A stretch of DNA of 64,000 nucleotides from NCBI GenBank assembly GCA_963681505.1, contig OY811978.1:2868248-2932247 (forward strand), in the 5' to 3' direction. The notes beneath the pieces were generated by a model that saw only the letters and a program-made list of their open reading frames with translations, was not told the DNA's origin and ran no database searches. Positions 33,533 through 44,693 of this stretch are shown in pieces (within the stretch, counting starts at the first letter, position 1; the number at the start of each line of letters is the position of its first letter). Made by a program: the position numbers and the translations under genes. The stretch is from Eunapius fragilis. Lineage: Eukaryota; Porifera; Demospongiae; Spongillida; Spongillidae.

Positions 33533-33810
33533 ACACCACAATGCAAATACTATGGACTTACCCGACAAATTTAATAATGTACAATACAATTATATTTATC
33601 CAACCCAATACTAAGACTATCTGAGGGCTAGCATTCTAAATGTGATTAATGCTCACATCAAACGGATTAATTTCTGAGTAATTATACAATGTGAAACATA
33701 CATATTTGTCAACTGCAGATGTCACGGAAATGAAAGAGGATGCAGCATATGAAATGATACAAAGAACTGATAAAGGGTACATTGCATTAATGTTTTTGAT
33801 CTTATTATAA
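25803..33810 (+). CDS. Receptor locus II: V cassette 4 plus complete constant block
   Basis: Exons: 25803-25857 (leader), 25923-26267 (V Ig), 28249-28542 (Ig2), 28597-28890 (Ig3), 28952-29251, 29305-29595 and 29649-29954 (FN3-like), 30016-30249 (stalk and TM; short form from 30154), then tail exons 30761-30835, 31438-31500, 33124-33198 and 33719-33810. All joins are phase 1; the total is 2424 nt (807 aa). The alpha tails read T-A-Y-G-V-T-Y and T-A-Y-G-V-V, the beta tails T-A-Y-G-V-T and A-A-Y-E-M-I. The last exon keeps its tyrosine, unlike locus I, and ends in frame at TAA 33808-33810 after reading past the site used as a donor in locus III. Intron 2 (1.98 kb) holds a fold-back MITE and otherwise no recognised sequence. 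V cassettes 2 and 3 lie upstream without constant exons of their own. Confidence 0.82.
26289..26546. mobile_element. Fold-back MITE, copy 3, in intron 2 of locus II
   Basis: Near-palindrome starting 22 bases after the V exon donor: ataaaaaacattctcc on the left and gagaatgttttttata on the right, with tgctaaatataggact near the apex. Confidence 0.85.
26547..28248 (+). other. Remainder of intron 2, locus II
   Basis: About 1.7 kb, AT-rich at 26600-26900. I see no exon, retroelement motif or TIR pair. Confidence 0.4.
33476..33534. repeat. (CA)n microsatellite
   Basis: CA tract between the third and fourth tail exons of locus II. The duplicate lies at 39184-39218. Confidence 0.95.
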
Positions 33811-34195
33811 TTGAGTCTTTTATATTAGAGAAAGCTGAATCTCGCATCTGAAGCAGTTGGGCCTACATTCAGTTAGCAAAAGGACGAAAATCAGAATGCA
33901 TGAACAATACAGTGTATGCGTATGGTGATTGATTTTTATACAGTTACATATATATGCACACAAATAGTACAGTTTAAGTATCTGTATGGTGTGCTATCTC
34001 TGGCTACTTTAGTTATTTATGTAGGTATGCAGCACATTAATGGTTATAACTTTTATGCCATTTTTGTTAAGCTGCAAGTTGTGATCTAGTATATATCAAA
34101 CTGGTACACGACACTTGATGAATCATTAGCACATGTAAATGAAACATATTTAGCACATGGAAATGAAATAGAACCATAAACCATAATTTTACTTT

Positions 34196-34298
34196 CCCCA
34201 AAACCTTTTTCCCTTCCTTTTTATGCCACCTTTATCTGAAATTCCTATATCCCACCAACTTTATTATTGGAGATTGTATTTTATTTATTTGTTGTAGT
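34196..34298. mobile_element. Fold-back MITE fragment (one arm)
   Basis: Diverged right arm: cttcctttttatgccacc, cctatatcccaccaacttt and ttttatttatttgtt. A shorter piece of the same arm is at about 39871-39920 in the duplicated copy. Confidence 0.6.
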
Positions 34299-36869
34299 TA
34301 ATAATGCACCACCATTGTGCTTCTTTTTCATGTCAGTCTCTAATTATTTATTGCAGTCATGATAACCTACGATCTAAACGAACCCGGCCCCACCATTACC
34401 TGCGTTGGGTACTGGAATACTGACGGGACGTTGCATCAACAGCAAACTGTTTAGTCCGTTACACAAATCGGTAAAAGCCCCACCTCCATCTTAGTTTCCA
34501 ACTCGATTTTCACGATGAGTAACGATACAATAGCTAGTATATTAAATGCCACAACAACTCTCACCATACTGAACGTGACTAGTAACTTATATGGTGCGAC
34601 GATAACCTGCTCCAATCCAAACCTACTGTCAACACTGCTTCGTTTGTATTGAGAACATATCGTAAGTTTTATTTCCTCGGTTGTTCCAACCCTACGCGCA
34701 ATCGTTGGATCATGCAGGAATGCATGATGGTCGATCTTAGGTATGGACTATATGATTAAGTCCACTACCGACCTTAAGTATCCCTAATATAGTAATACCA
34801 CGCAAAAAAAAAAGGATCAGAAAGAGATCTAAGCGTACGTATTTTATGCCATTATATACATATGCGGCGCGCCAGAAGAGATAGATTAAAACTAAACTCT
34901 AACCTAGGCATAGTAGGAGTTAGCACATTTTCACACTATCTACCTCACAGGACCACCAGTCCTGAAATCAGTGGGTACAGTTTCTGGTCTGAGCAATGCT
35001 TCAGTTAACTTCCAAATTGGAGATACATCGTCACCTCCTCCATACCCTGCTCCATCATTCTCCATTACTACTGGGAATGGTACATTGAGTGTAGCTCAGC
35101 TACAGTACAGCCATCCTAACCTGACACTGAGTGGACTAACTGATACCAATGGTGGCAGCTATGTGGTGACTGCCACTAACAGCAGACTGGCATCATTGAA
35201 TCTTCAAGTGCAAGCTTTAACATAAATGTTCTGTGTAAGTATTGTGTACAAACTAGTGTTCACCCAGGTAGTCCAATTTCGTGTTGTTGTTTATGCATTT
35301 CAGTTCCACCAGGACCATCAATGGTGGCAGTAGCTCTAGGACAGCCTGTGACCTTTGTATGTGGTACAAACCTCAACAGTAACCTACCATCCACCATCCA
35401 GTGGAGGGACAATAATGGAACAGTATTGTCAGCTGGAGGTAGATATGTCTTTGGAAATGGATCTAACATTGTCTACCTGAATATATCTAGTACTGCTTTG
35501 AGTGATAATGGCACCACCTGGACATGCATTATTAATAATGGCGTATTTGCAAATTGCATAGTGAATATAGTTCTGTTTTTCATTGGTAAGCCTGTCAATA
35601 TATTAGCTGTGTGCTTATTGTAGCTCTCAATGCTATTACTTTCCGTAGTGCCACTCTCTCAGCGTACCAACATCACATCTAGCCCAGTGGAACTAAACAA
35701 AACCCAGTTGAACATCAGTCAAGTGGCAAAATCACTTTCACTACGGTCACTACTGGTTAGAAAGTTAGCTGTGGTTTTGAGGTTATGGGATGTATTGTTT
35801 TCAGCTCCAACTCTTCAGTGCAATAGTTTGATTGCTGTTGGTGGAGGTGTCAATGTATCATGGACAGTTGTGTACAATGGTGGGAGAGACATCTCAGCAG
35901 TTGCTATTGAATACACTCTGGCTGGCAGTGGTCAACAATATCATCCTATTGATGCATTGGTCACATCCAATGCAACATCAGTACTAGTTAGGGAACAGTT
36001 TGTGGCCACCAGATCCTACTCATTCCTGATACTTGCCAACAACACTATTGGCAGCAGTGATGCTATTGTGTGTGGACCAATCCTCATAAAAGAAGGTTTG
36101 GTTTGTAGAAATTGCCCTGATTCTATAAAAGAATACACTTCTCTCATCATCAGGCATTCCTATTCAACCCAATCAACCCATGGTTACCTTAAACCAACAA
36201 GGGATAGTTACCATGACATTGAGTACAGCTGCATCTGGTGCTGGAACTACTGGGACATTTGTGTTCCTAGTTAACTCCACCCCTCCAGTGGACATGATGC
36301 CACACAGCTATCCATTCCCCTCATACACTGATGGACAGAAAGTGTCTGTTGTTATCAAAAACATAAAAGCTGATGTCATATACACATTCATGGTTTCTGC
36401 TAGCAACAAATATGGCATATCTGAGCTTGTCATAACAACATGGATAGGCATTGATGAAGGTGTGTGTGATGTGCTGTGTTTACCATAACTGAATTCATAC
36501 ACTACCAACACTACCAACAGCAATATTATCAGGTGATGTGCCTATGTACAATATATGTGGTATGTGTGTTGCATTGTTCAGGGTACTGGTAGGTATTGTA
36601 TGAATGCATGCCAATCATATTATGAGCATGTTTATTCTAATATCCCTTGGCATGTGGGCAGTAGCAGGTCCAGTCTTTGGAGGAGTTATAGGAGGGATCA
36701 TTTTTCTACTGTTGATATTGATCATTGTCATTATTCTCATAATAACCTTGCGAAATAAAGGTAAATTCACCACTTATTGATCTGGTGACATTCTGATGTA
36801 CGAAGTATGATGTGGATGATCTAAAAGTAAAGATATGATTTTGTACAATCATGTACTTTTATTTAGGAA

Positions 36870-37025
36870 ATCTTCTCCGTCGTCAACGTTGTCATCTTCT
36901 TCTAATTCTCGGATGAGTATAACTCCGGATAGGAATGGTTTTAAAGAGCGCCAATTATACCAATCGCTTTAGAATCTCCTGGAAGGACATCTTCAAGTAT
37001 CAGATGTATGAATAAAGCATAAAAC
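36870..37025. repeat. Interspersed repeat (inverted copy at about 50780-50910)
   Basis: This segment (gagcgccaattataccaatc, tgtatgaataaagcataaaac) is the reverse complement of sequence at 50780-50910 with moderate divergence. It lies where the first alpha tail exon of locus III would be. Confidence 0.55.
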
Positions 37026-37027
37026 TG

Positions 37028-37212
37028 ACAAGAAAAATGAGACAAAAATCCTATCTTTTGGTTCTGTTACATTTACACGAGCTAAATATAGGATTTTTGT
37101 CTCATTTTTCTTTTCCCAAAACCTTGTTCCCTTCCTTTTAACCCCACCTTTGCCTCCAATTCCTATATCCCACCAACTTTCTCGTTAGAGAATGGTTTTT
37201 TTTACTTGTTTA
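37028..37212. mobile_element. Fold-back MITE, copy 4 (left arm truncated)
   Basis: The apex region (gagacaaaaatcctat, then ctaaatataggatttttgtctc) and a full right arm to tttttacttgttt are present. The outer part of the left arm is missing. Confidence 0.75.
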
Positions 37213-38695
37213 TAATGTAAATAATTTAACGTATTTTTGTTCAACCAATCATTTGCTATGGCTTAAAAGATACAAAGCATCTTTGAACTCATGAATATCT
37301 TCTTGTGATGATTTCATGTATTTCAAATTTTCTATTTCATTGTTATTCTCTGCAATATGGTACACAAAACTCAGTTACATACACACTCAGCCATTACAAG
37401 CTGTCCAAAATTGATTATTATTTTAACTGCACATATACATATTGCAATGTCTGTTAACAATAGCTGCAGAAGTCACTGGCATGAAATCGAGCACAGCATA
37501 TAGAGTTACACAACGAATTGATAAAGGTATACATGTATTGTTCTTTGTATTAGGATTTGGATGAAAATAAAAATACATGCACAATATGTGCTTTGTAAAG
37601 CAATCTGGTTTGTTTAATGCAATTGCCTTTCTGACACAAATTCATTTGATGCTATTGCCTTCTTATTGTTGAGATTTGTACATTGATCCATTATTTGTGC
37701 CTTTTGGAGGTCCTACATTCAAAAGGGAATACTGGATGTATACTGTATTGGGGGAGGAAGAAGACCTAATTACTTAAACCCACAGTCCCCACACTGAAGC
37801 CTCTTTATCACCCTCATGTAGCAACAACAAACACCTCAAGGATATCTACTTAGATAATATCTTCCCCCATAAGACCATATTTAATTATACCTTACCCACA
37901 TTAGCAATAACAAACACCTCAAGGTAACCCACACAGCAGTATAATATCCTTTTGCTAACTTTGATAAACATTTTGGTATGGCATATCAAATTATCTTGAA
38001 ACACATCGTATGGCCTATCAGGTGGCGCCTGGCCATGTACATGTAAACGCCTAGTAGTTGGTTAGCTGGATGCAGCATGGGAAACAAACGTTGTAGGCCA
38101 GATGTGCCTGTATCCCATTTGGGTGAAGGTTGATTACACTAGACATGTGTTACTCTCTAATGGACCATGAATGAATTAATGTAGCAAAATAAGTGTTGTA
38201 TTACTTTAGGCCCCATTACTTAAACAGAGATAATATCTGTGTATTTTAACAATTAGTGCAACAACATTTCTAAGATATGATGAGCATGTCATTCATTTTA
38301 TGGAATTGACTGTCAGTGGGTAAAATTGCAACCTCTACCAAGTGGTGTGGGTAAAAGAAGCCATATGCTGTAGGGCTGACAATGACATGACCTTTACAGA
38401 AATTTTATCCACCATAGCTCAGAGTTTTGCCATTAATCGAACTTTTGAGTTTACATGCAATAAATAAATCATATACATCAATTCATATAAATTAGTTTAC
38501 AGCCTAAAAATCTGATTGTACTAATGTAAGTAGTGAAACGTATCCTATTTCCTGGGTGTTATAAGTAAAATATTGACCACTCATCACAGAACAATACTGG
38601 TCATGATAAGTTTAATTCCTTCACATTTCAATTCAAGTGTTTTCAAATTGCAATCATGTATTTTGCATGCATTGTCTGTGTTGACAATGTAATTT

Positions 38696-38798
38696 ACCCT
38701 TTTCTCAAAACCTTGTGCTCCTCCTTTTTACACCACCTTTGCCTCCAATTCCTATATCCCACCAACTTTCTCGTTAGAGAATGTTTTTCTTTACTTGT
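38696..38798. mobile_element. Fold-back MITE, copy 5 (right arm only), replacing a tail exon
   Basis: One arm only, directly after tgttgacaatgta. In loci I, II and IV these bases are followed within about 30 nt by the alpha tail exon; here the MITE arm takes its place. Confidence 0.75.
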
Positions 38799-39181
38799 GA
38801 TATATAAGTTTACTCGTGGAGACCTATGGAACCTAGGATTGCAATGGAGTAAATGTGTTCTCCAAATGTCTAGTCAGTTGTAGGCAGCAATATTTAAAAA
38901 TACAACTATAGTTAGAAAATAGAGTTTTCTTGCCCTGAGACAGTTAAATACCATAATTCCATTGTTGATTTGGAGCATCCATTCTATCAATCAGCTCATT
39001 TATTATACAAGGAATTGAATTTGGAGACTTTGCTTCCATCTATCAGTGTCATAACTTTTAGCAAAAAACATAGACTGGCTATAATCATAAGGCTATGATG
39101 GTTATTTTTCCATCTGCAACATTTGATACCCCACCTGCCCCACCCATGACATTTTAATTCCAATACATCAAACTATTGTAT

Positions 39182-39183
<2 letters not shown>

Positions 39184-39218
<35 letters not shown>
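39184..39218. repeat. (CA)n microsatellite
   Basis: Shorter duplicate of the tract at 33476-33534. Confidence 0.9.
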
Positions 39219-40020
39219 ACAATGCAAATACTATGGACTTACCCGACAAATTTAATAATGTACAATATAATTATATTTATCCAACAAAATACTAAGACTA
39301 TCCGAGGGCTAGCATTCTAAATGTGATTAATGCTCACACCAAACTGATTAATTTCTGAGCAATTATGCAATGTGAAACATACATATTTGTCAACTGCAGA
39401 TGCCACAGAAATGAAAGAGGACGCAGCATATGAAATGATACAAAGAACTAATAAAGGTACATTGCATTATTGAATTTAATCTTATTATAATTGAGTCTTT
39501 TATATTAGAGAAAGCTGAATCCCGCATCTGAAGCAGTTGGGCCTACATTCAGTTAGCAAAAGGACAAAAATCAGAATGCATGAACAATACAGTGTATGCA
39601 AAAGGTGATTGATTTTTTATAAAGTTACATATACATGCACACAAATAGTACTGTTTAAGTATATGTATGGTGTGCTATCTTTGGCTACTTTAGCTATTTA
39701 TGTATGTGTGCAGCCCACTTTATGGTTATAACTTTTTGCCATTTGTGTTAGAGCTGCAAGATGTGATCTAGTATCTATCAAACTGGTACATGACACTTGA
39801 TGAATCATTAGCACATGTAAATGAAACATATTTAGCACATGGAAATGAAATAGAACTAAAACCATAATTATCCTTTCCCCACAACCTTGTTGCTTCCTTT
39901 TTATGCCACCTTTATCTGCATGTCTCTAAACATTATTGCAGTCATGATAACCAGGTATTTAGTGTAGTTCTGAATTTGTGCCATAGGTTATATGCCTGGA
40001 ATGGAATTGTTGGGGAGGAG

Positions 40021-43000
40021 TTGCATTTTTACATAACTGGTGATCCTTGTGCATTGTTGAATAGGACTGCTCATACTGAATCATTTGACTACCCCATTGG
40101 GAGTTATTCTAACCAAGTTTATCAATTGATAGAAGGTCATTATTCTCAATGCTGGAGAGGTACTTTGCCTTCTAAACTAGCTGCACACGTCATCATACTG
40201 GTGTTAGTGGTCCTGAAATGTGAGAGTACCCTGTACTGAATTTAAGCATGTGTTTCTTTCAGCTAACTTTATAGTGACCTCAGGAAGAAACCTGTATTAA
40301 TTTATGTGTGCAGGAGTTAGTTGCCCCCACATACACTGGAACCCACCCCTCCCCCCTCCCCCCCTCCCCCCCAAAAAAATCCCTTGAAGGTGTGGGGATT
40401 CATCATTTTTAACCATAGACAAGAATATGGACACAGTTCCCTTGTATGAGGGTATAAGAGGGAAAGGAGGGAGAGAAGGAGAAAGTTATATGCAATTATT
40501 GAATGGAGATTACTAATAAATATACAATTGCGAAATTCAAAAACCTGTTGATCCAACCTAAAAAATAACTCACTACCAATTTGAAACTATTAACTTGTTT
40601 CTATTCAAGAACTAACACTATATTTTGTCATTCTTGAATATTTGGCCATGATTTTATATTATTTGAGGCTTTTTTTTTCCTCTCTTCTCCTGCTGGCCTA
40701 GCCATTTCTTTGCTTCAGGCAATTCAAATATTGAAACTCAGACAGAGACAGGAACATCTGCTGTGAATGTCACCATATCCTAATGCATTACAAACTTACT
40801 AACTTAATTGGATTTGAAAAAACAAAACTATTACTATCAGCAAGACATAATCTGAATTCCCATGCAAAGATAATTCAGGCAATATGCAGGAACTACTGGG
40901 GACATTTGTGTTCAGCTTGCCAAGGTTGGTCATAGATATTTCTTCAATGCAAGGATGGCAATTTAATTTTTCATTCTCACAATGCTTAGTGGTGCAGTCT
41001 ACACTGCTAGAGCCCCCCCCCCCCCCCCCCCCCCCCCACCCACAACTCCTAGATCTCTGTTAGAGTGGTGCTTGTTGATGTCCTGCACATGGGTGAAACT
41101 TCAAGTGATGAGTTCAAGGCTTGACCTGGGCATCAGATCATGGCATCTGGCAACCACAGGTGGAGGCATTGTTTGATATTCCTGTCTCACAAATACCTGA
41201 AGCTATTCTTGAATCCAGCACCCAAGAAACATACAAATACCTTCACTCTATTACTCCTCACAGTTTATGGTCCACTGCTGACCGATTTTGCAATGCACAT
41301 TGTCACTGCTCTCTTATACAAGTGGGATTCAACGTACTCCATAACAGCCCGCTATGCTTGTGCCTCTCTCTTAGTGGACAAAAAAGGGTGGGCTGGGACT
41401 GAATAGGGGTGCTCCACTTACCTCATTCATTGAGCGAAATGGTCTATTTTATTTCATTACATTTTATTTTATTTTTCATTTGTACCATTCAGTTTCACGT
41501 TATTTATACTTATTATTTTAAGTCCTGGTCCTTTTAAAATGGTGGGTTGGCCTCCTTTGACCACACATTCTGGATGCCTGGAGGTGTGATCACTAGCCTT
41601 TTATAGGCAGTGGATGGTATTTCAGCTTTCCCAGAGGAAGGGAGACAGCATTCTTCCACAATAACAAATTCTCACAGCAGATGTGCTTTTTTCCTAACCA
41701 GTACCAAGCTGCATTTACATTATAGCTTGCGTGTAAGTTAAAGAGGAAGAGGCTCAAACCATTGGCCATGCAACTGATATTGAAAACAGGCTGAACAACG
41801 CTCCAATAATGAGGACGTGTGCTCTAAGACTAAGAGGATGGTTGGTTCCAGGGATGGAGCTACTAAGTTTACCAAAGGGTTTGCAACAAACGAGCCATCC
41901 AGATGAACTGTACATTTTTTCCTGCTCATATCAAACCTCACTGTCCCCGGCCTCACTCCTCATGAGACAGTATACTATTAGGGGGAGGGGGAGGGGGACA
42001 ATTTTGTCCCACTTGCTTATCGACCTTCATGATGATGACACCTGAGATATTACTGATTATATAGGTTAAACATCAAGGGTGGTGTACCTGAGGGGGGAGG
42101 TCCCTTGTGTTAAATGACAAAAAAATCTCAACTCCAGTTGAAAGTGTGGCCCATTATTCTAATGTTATGAATTTGACCTGTGCCACACAAAAATATACAC
42201 ACATATACACATAAAATTACACACATACACACATGCACACACATAGCCAAACTATGATGGAAGTGGTGCTCTGTTCCAGTTCAGCTTGGATCCAGCATGC
42301 CTTGAATTGCAAATAAAATTATAAAGCAGTAAAAGTTAGATAACTTGAGTGATTCAGCATGTATGTGTACTGGGTTCTGGGAACTCTGTAAGAACTGACG
42401 CTGATAATTCCAGTTGGTAAATTTCCTTTGATTGTAGACCAATATGTCTATCAGGGTTGTTTGGCAGCCTAATGCCCAGACATATTGTGTTATAGACATT
42501 GACCCACATAAGCCATAGTGCTGATAATACTGCAATGTGTGTGTGTGAGTATTTGTGTGCAAACAAAAGAGGGCGGGGTGAGATTGTGATGATGCAACAT
42601 GAACGTGCTGAATTATTGCACCCCCTTTTAAAGTTCCTCGTAATGTCATGGGTTCATACTGCCCAACTCCTGATCAAACACCTGGCTGGGGGAATTTCAC
42701 TGAAGTGTTCAAATTAGCTCGTTTACCAGGACGGCTCTTGCCCATACCCAGTGAAGCATCTTCAGGGTGTGGTCTGTCATTAGTAGATGATGGTGCTGGC
42801 TTACTTGGTGCTCAATGAATTGTGACTGCCCTTTTAATACCTTATTTGACATTAATGCAACTGGAAACCATGGCCAAATATTCAAACCTCATAATCACAT
42901 ATAGGTTAAAATTCTATTACTTAAAGGCCAAGTCATTGGCTGTGATACTTCCCCAGCCTTCATATCAATTACTGAATAATAGCCTGGTGAGTTGGATGCC

Positions 43001-43562
43001 TAGGTTAGCTGACACAAGTGGTTCACCCCCACATATCCTGTGGAATGTGGAGTGTGTACTATTAGATAGTGCTCTGTTGTCAAACACTACCTTGTTAAGA
43101 AAAAAACAGTCTTGTTGCTTCTTTAATGCCACACCCTTGACCCTGCTCTCTCTCACACACACACACATACACACACACATACACACACACATGCACACGC
43201 ACACACACATGCACACATATTCATCACACCCAAAACAGCTCAGAAGGCAAATGTTTGTAGTGGCATGGCACAGTGCATGATGTATATGCTGTTGTGCGCG
43301 TGTGTATATGTATGTCTATGTGCAATGAGTACATGACTTATACAAACGTATGTCTGTCAACTCAAGTGATAAATCTTATTCATTTTCTAGCCTTTCCACC
43401 ACAGTATATGATGGAACAGGTCTATACTTCTTCGGGCCAGCTGCCAAACGAAGGAAAAGAAGGATGTGTATCTGTCCGTTGTTTCGATGTGTCACCGCGG
43501 CTCTTGCGTCAATTTTTGAACCAGCCTTTAGTAACGAATTGGCCTAACTTTGCGTTATTGTG
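40021..43562. repeat. Segmental duplication, copy 2 (pairs with 701-4360)
   Basis: Collinear with copy 1, from the ttgcatttttac-t-actggtgatcc region to ccagcctttagt. It contains the endonuclease relic (41060-41405), a pure C run near 41013-41036 and short CA tracts (43153-43220). The homology ends just before the orphan TM exon of copy 1, so that exon was not copied. No host gene is seen. Confidence 0.8.
41060..41405 (+). pseudogene. Relic of RLE-type retrotransposon endonuclease (duplicate)
   Basis: Same two-frame match as 1650-2000 (L-D-L-G-I-R-S; then W-Q-P-Q-V-E-A-L-F-D-I and T-Q-E-T-Y-K-Y). It is part of the segmental duplication. Confidence 0.6.
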
Positions 43563-43704
43563 AGTTGTACATGCAACTAGGTGATTCAAGTTATCGTATA
43601 GCCAGTATCACTGCTTTTGCGCGAAAATGTCCCGAACGCTATGAGTAATAATCTGCATGGTGTTTTTGGACTGATCTATACCTCCGCCGCTTATCTTAAT
43701 GTAT

Positions 43705-43990
43705 ACAAGTAAATAAAAACATTCTCTACGAGAAAGTTGGTGGGATATAGGATTTGATTATGACATTGGTGGTGTAAAAAGCAAGGAAACAAGGTCTTAT
43801 CAGAAGGGAAAATATCATAGTCCTATATTTAGCACATTTCTAGGGCATGTGTTGTTTGTGTGCTAAATATAGGACTATGACATTTTCCCTTCTGATAAGA
43901 CCTTGTTTCCTTGCTTTTTACACCACCAATGTCATAATCAAATCCTATATCCCACCAACTTTCTCGTAGAGAATGTTTGTATTTACTTGT
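43705..43990. mobile_element. Fold-back MITE, copy 6 (near-perfect)
   Basis: About 286-bp palindrome. acaagtaaataaaaacattc is mirrored by gaatgtttgtatttacttgt. The arms differ by only a few bases over more than 100 nt, so this looks like one of the youngest copies. Confidence 0.9.
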
Positions 43991-44693
43991 TTTCTTAATT
44001 TTTTTTCATACCCAAGTAACCCAATGACTGTTGTATGGCTGCTTCTCCGTTTTCATTTCTTTATACACATGCCGTTTATCTTTAGATACCGTAATTAAAT
44101 TATACAAGACATAGGAGGCTTATAGTCGATTGTTTATCAAAGTATTATATTATATAAAAGCGAGTCCTCCAGCCGATTCTGAAGCTATTGGTGAAATTTT
44201 CATCGCTTAGAAATGTTCCTGTCCTGAGTTATGCGTTGCCAAGGAGGAGGAGGAGAATAAGAAGACGACCCGCCCCTTGTTCCGAGACTGGGTACGAGGA
44301 CGGGCAGTACACTCTTGTTCTCAACAACCACGCGGTTCAGCGACATGAAACAAAAACGAAACTACTCATTTTTGACTTCTAGATCGATTGCTAAAACAAG
44401 CTACACGATCCGATCGTCGGGAGTGTTGTTACAGACGGGTCGCGTTTTTTTAATGACTTCATAGTCGGGGTCAAATCCTATATGGAAGTTTCTAACGAAA
44501 CTTCCGATAAGCTGCATACTCTAAACATGAAAAGAAAATGCACAGTATGCTAGGGGAACTAAGGTTTTATTGGCAACCGTACGCACGATTAATGGTGAGA
44601 CCTGGTTTTTTAAAGTCGTTAGGAATCTGCGACGCAGAAAGCGGATTGGTAACAAAACTCTGAGCTACGGCTAATAAAGTCACAGTTGAGATC
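43991..44693. other. Spacer with promoter-like duplicate, no V exon
   Basis: A tatataaaagcgagtcct stretch lies near 44151-44168. A block at 44390-44490 resembles the sequence just upstream of the locus I start codon (tttttaatgactt, caaatcctatatgg). No leader or Ig exon follows. The short arginine-rich open frame at 44188-44382 has no recognisable domain. Confidence 0.35.

Larger units (their letters stand above)
34368..39456 (+). pseudogene. Receptor locus III (degenerate copy)
   Basis: V exon 34368-34661 has no leader, an in-frame TAG where the V tryptophan is expected, and a frameshift near its end. Ig2 exon 34951-35234 has a 10-bp deletion (frameshift). Ig3 exon 35304-35585 has a 12-nt in-frame deletion. 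FN3-1 exon 35649-35755 has lost about 200 bp and the frame. FN3-2 35805-36095 and FN3-3 36154-36459 are intact. The TM exon is usable only in the short form 36665-36760, because the longer stalk frame hits TGA. Tail exons found are 37464-37526 (S-S-T-A-Y-R-V-T) and 39400-39456 (A-A-Y-E-M-I). The alpha tail exons are missing; near 38690 the sequence switches into a MITE arm where one should be. Downstream intron sequence is collinear with locus II. Confidence 0.8.

Noticed and set aside
34368..39456. Locus III as a functional receptor
   Set aside because: In-frame stop in V, frameshifts in Ig2 and FN3-1, no leader and missing alpha tails; only selected exons could still be spliced in.
43705..43990. 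CRISPR array or microRNA precursor
   Set aside because: A single long palindrome without spacers, far longer than a miRNA hairpin and present as a dispersed family.
44188..44382. Arginine-rich short protein
   Set aside because: No domain or conservation; the region overlaps the recurring promoter-like repeat.
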